From a virus: DNA of 55,091 bases. The stretch is from the IMG/VR virus record IMGVR_UViG_3300030329_005507, positions 1 through 55,091 of that record, one strand, 5' to 3'. Numbering within the stretch: the stretch's first letter is position 1; every line of letters begins with the position of its first letter. A program made the translations under genes and the position numbers. The notes below the pieces were generated by a model. It made no database searches. It saw only the letters and a list, made by a program, of their open reading frames with translations, and was not told where the DNA came from. Positions 54,994 through 55,091 of this stretch are shown piece by piece.

Positions 54994-55091
54994 ATGCATG
55001 AATATAGATGTGAGCTCATTAGAGTTATTGATGGAGATACAATAGATGTTAGCATTGATCTTGGCTTTAAGGTCTGGCTCAAAAAAGAAAG
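54994..55091 (+). CDS. Second copy of the SNase-like nuclease start (partial)
   Basis: ATG 54994 opens a frame identical in 31 of the first 32 residues to the nuclease at 140 (His in place of Tyr at residue 2), cut by the window edge after WLKKE. It contains VIDGDT. Either the same gene reached again in a circular or permuted genome, or a duplicate. Confidence 0.75.
   Translation, partial: MHEYRCELIRVIDGDTIDVSIDLGFKVWLKKE
54994..55091 (+). repeat. 98-bp terminal near-repeat, right copy
   Basis: Matches 140-237 with two differences. The homology starts at the ATG and runs to the window edge, so its true right limit is unknown. The flanking sequence on the left differs from that at 1-139. Confidence 0.85.

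Overview
This window looks like an almost complete genome of a lytic, AT-rich tailed phage with short-tailed (podovirus-type) architecture. The content supports a marine phage of an alphaproteobacterial-type host such as SAR11 or SAR116; this host guess rests on low GC, the style of the virion proteins and the overall gene set, not on any host gene. I see no integrase, no repressor/Cro pair, no tRNA, no rRNA and no CRISPR. No gap between genes exceeds 300 bases.

Layout. (1) 1-4.2 kb, plus strand: the end of an unknown gene, an SNase-type nuclease, a T4-type lysozyme, three exported or membrane-anchored proteins and two small genes. (2) 4.2-7.5 kb: GroES-like co-chaperonin, scaffold-like protein, head proteins and major capsid protein, closed by a hairpin terminator. 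(3) 7.5-28.2 kb, plus strand: an unknown 808-residue protein, then adaptor, tail, fibre and lectin-like proteins, holin candidates, a gp10-like stabilisation protein, a GNAT protein and several large helical proteins likely to be ejected. (4) 28.2-44.1 kb, minus strand: DNA metabolism, with zinc ribbon, SSB-like protein, archaeo-eukaryotic-type primase, UvrD-type helicase, flavoprotein, LPP20-like lipoprotein, ThyX, HAD phosphatase, DnaQ-like exonuclease, C-family DNA polymerase (DnaE), cysteine-peptidase-like protein, SNF2 helicase and VRR-NUC nuclease. (5) 44.1-44.4 kb: a divergent control region with repeats, hairpins and promoters. (6) 44.4-46.4 kb, plus strand: small early genes. (7) 46.6-55.1 kb, plus strand: terminase, P22-like portal, a tandem paralogue pair (one with an ADP-ribosyltransferase-like end), a VapA-like beta-barrel protein and a run of tiny lysine-rich proteins, then the start of a second copy of the nuclease gene.

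The first 98 bases of the nuclease gene at 140 recur, with two mismatches, as the last 98 bases of the window, so the two ends probably meet in a circular or circularly permuted genome, or the gene is duplicated. The replication set appears to work as primase + DnaE + separate proofreading subunit + SSB with SF1/SF2 helicases; I see no DnaB-type helicase. ThyX and the HAD enzyme would serve nucleotide and end metabolism.

The most interesting signals are: a promoter family (TTTACT, 17-base spacer, TATNNT-like box), three members of which carry a 16-base operator-like dyad over the -35 box and spacer, once in reversed orientation; a VapA-like protein, a family known from pathogenic Rhodococcus; a C-terminal module shared by a cysteine-peptidase-like protein and an unrelated protein; and a structured, repeat-rich region with an orphan terminator between the divergent operons.
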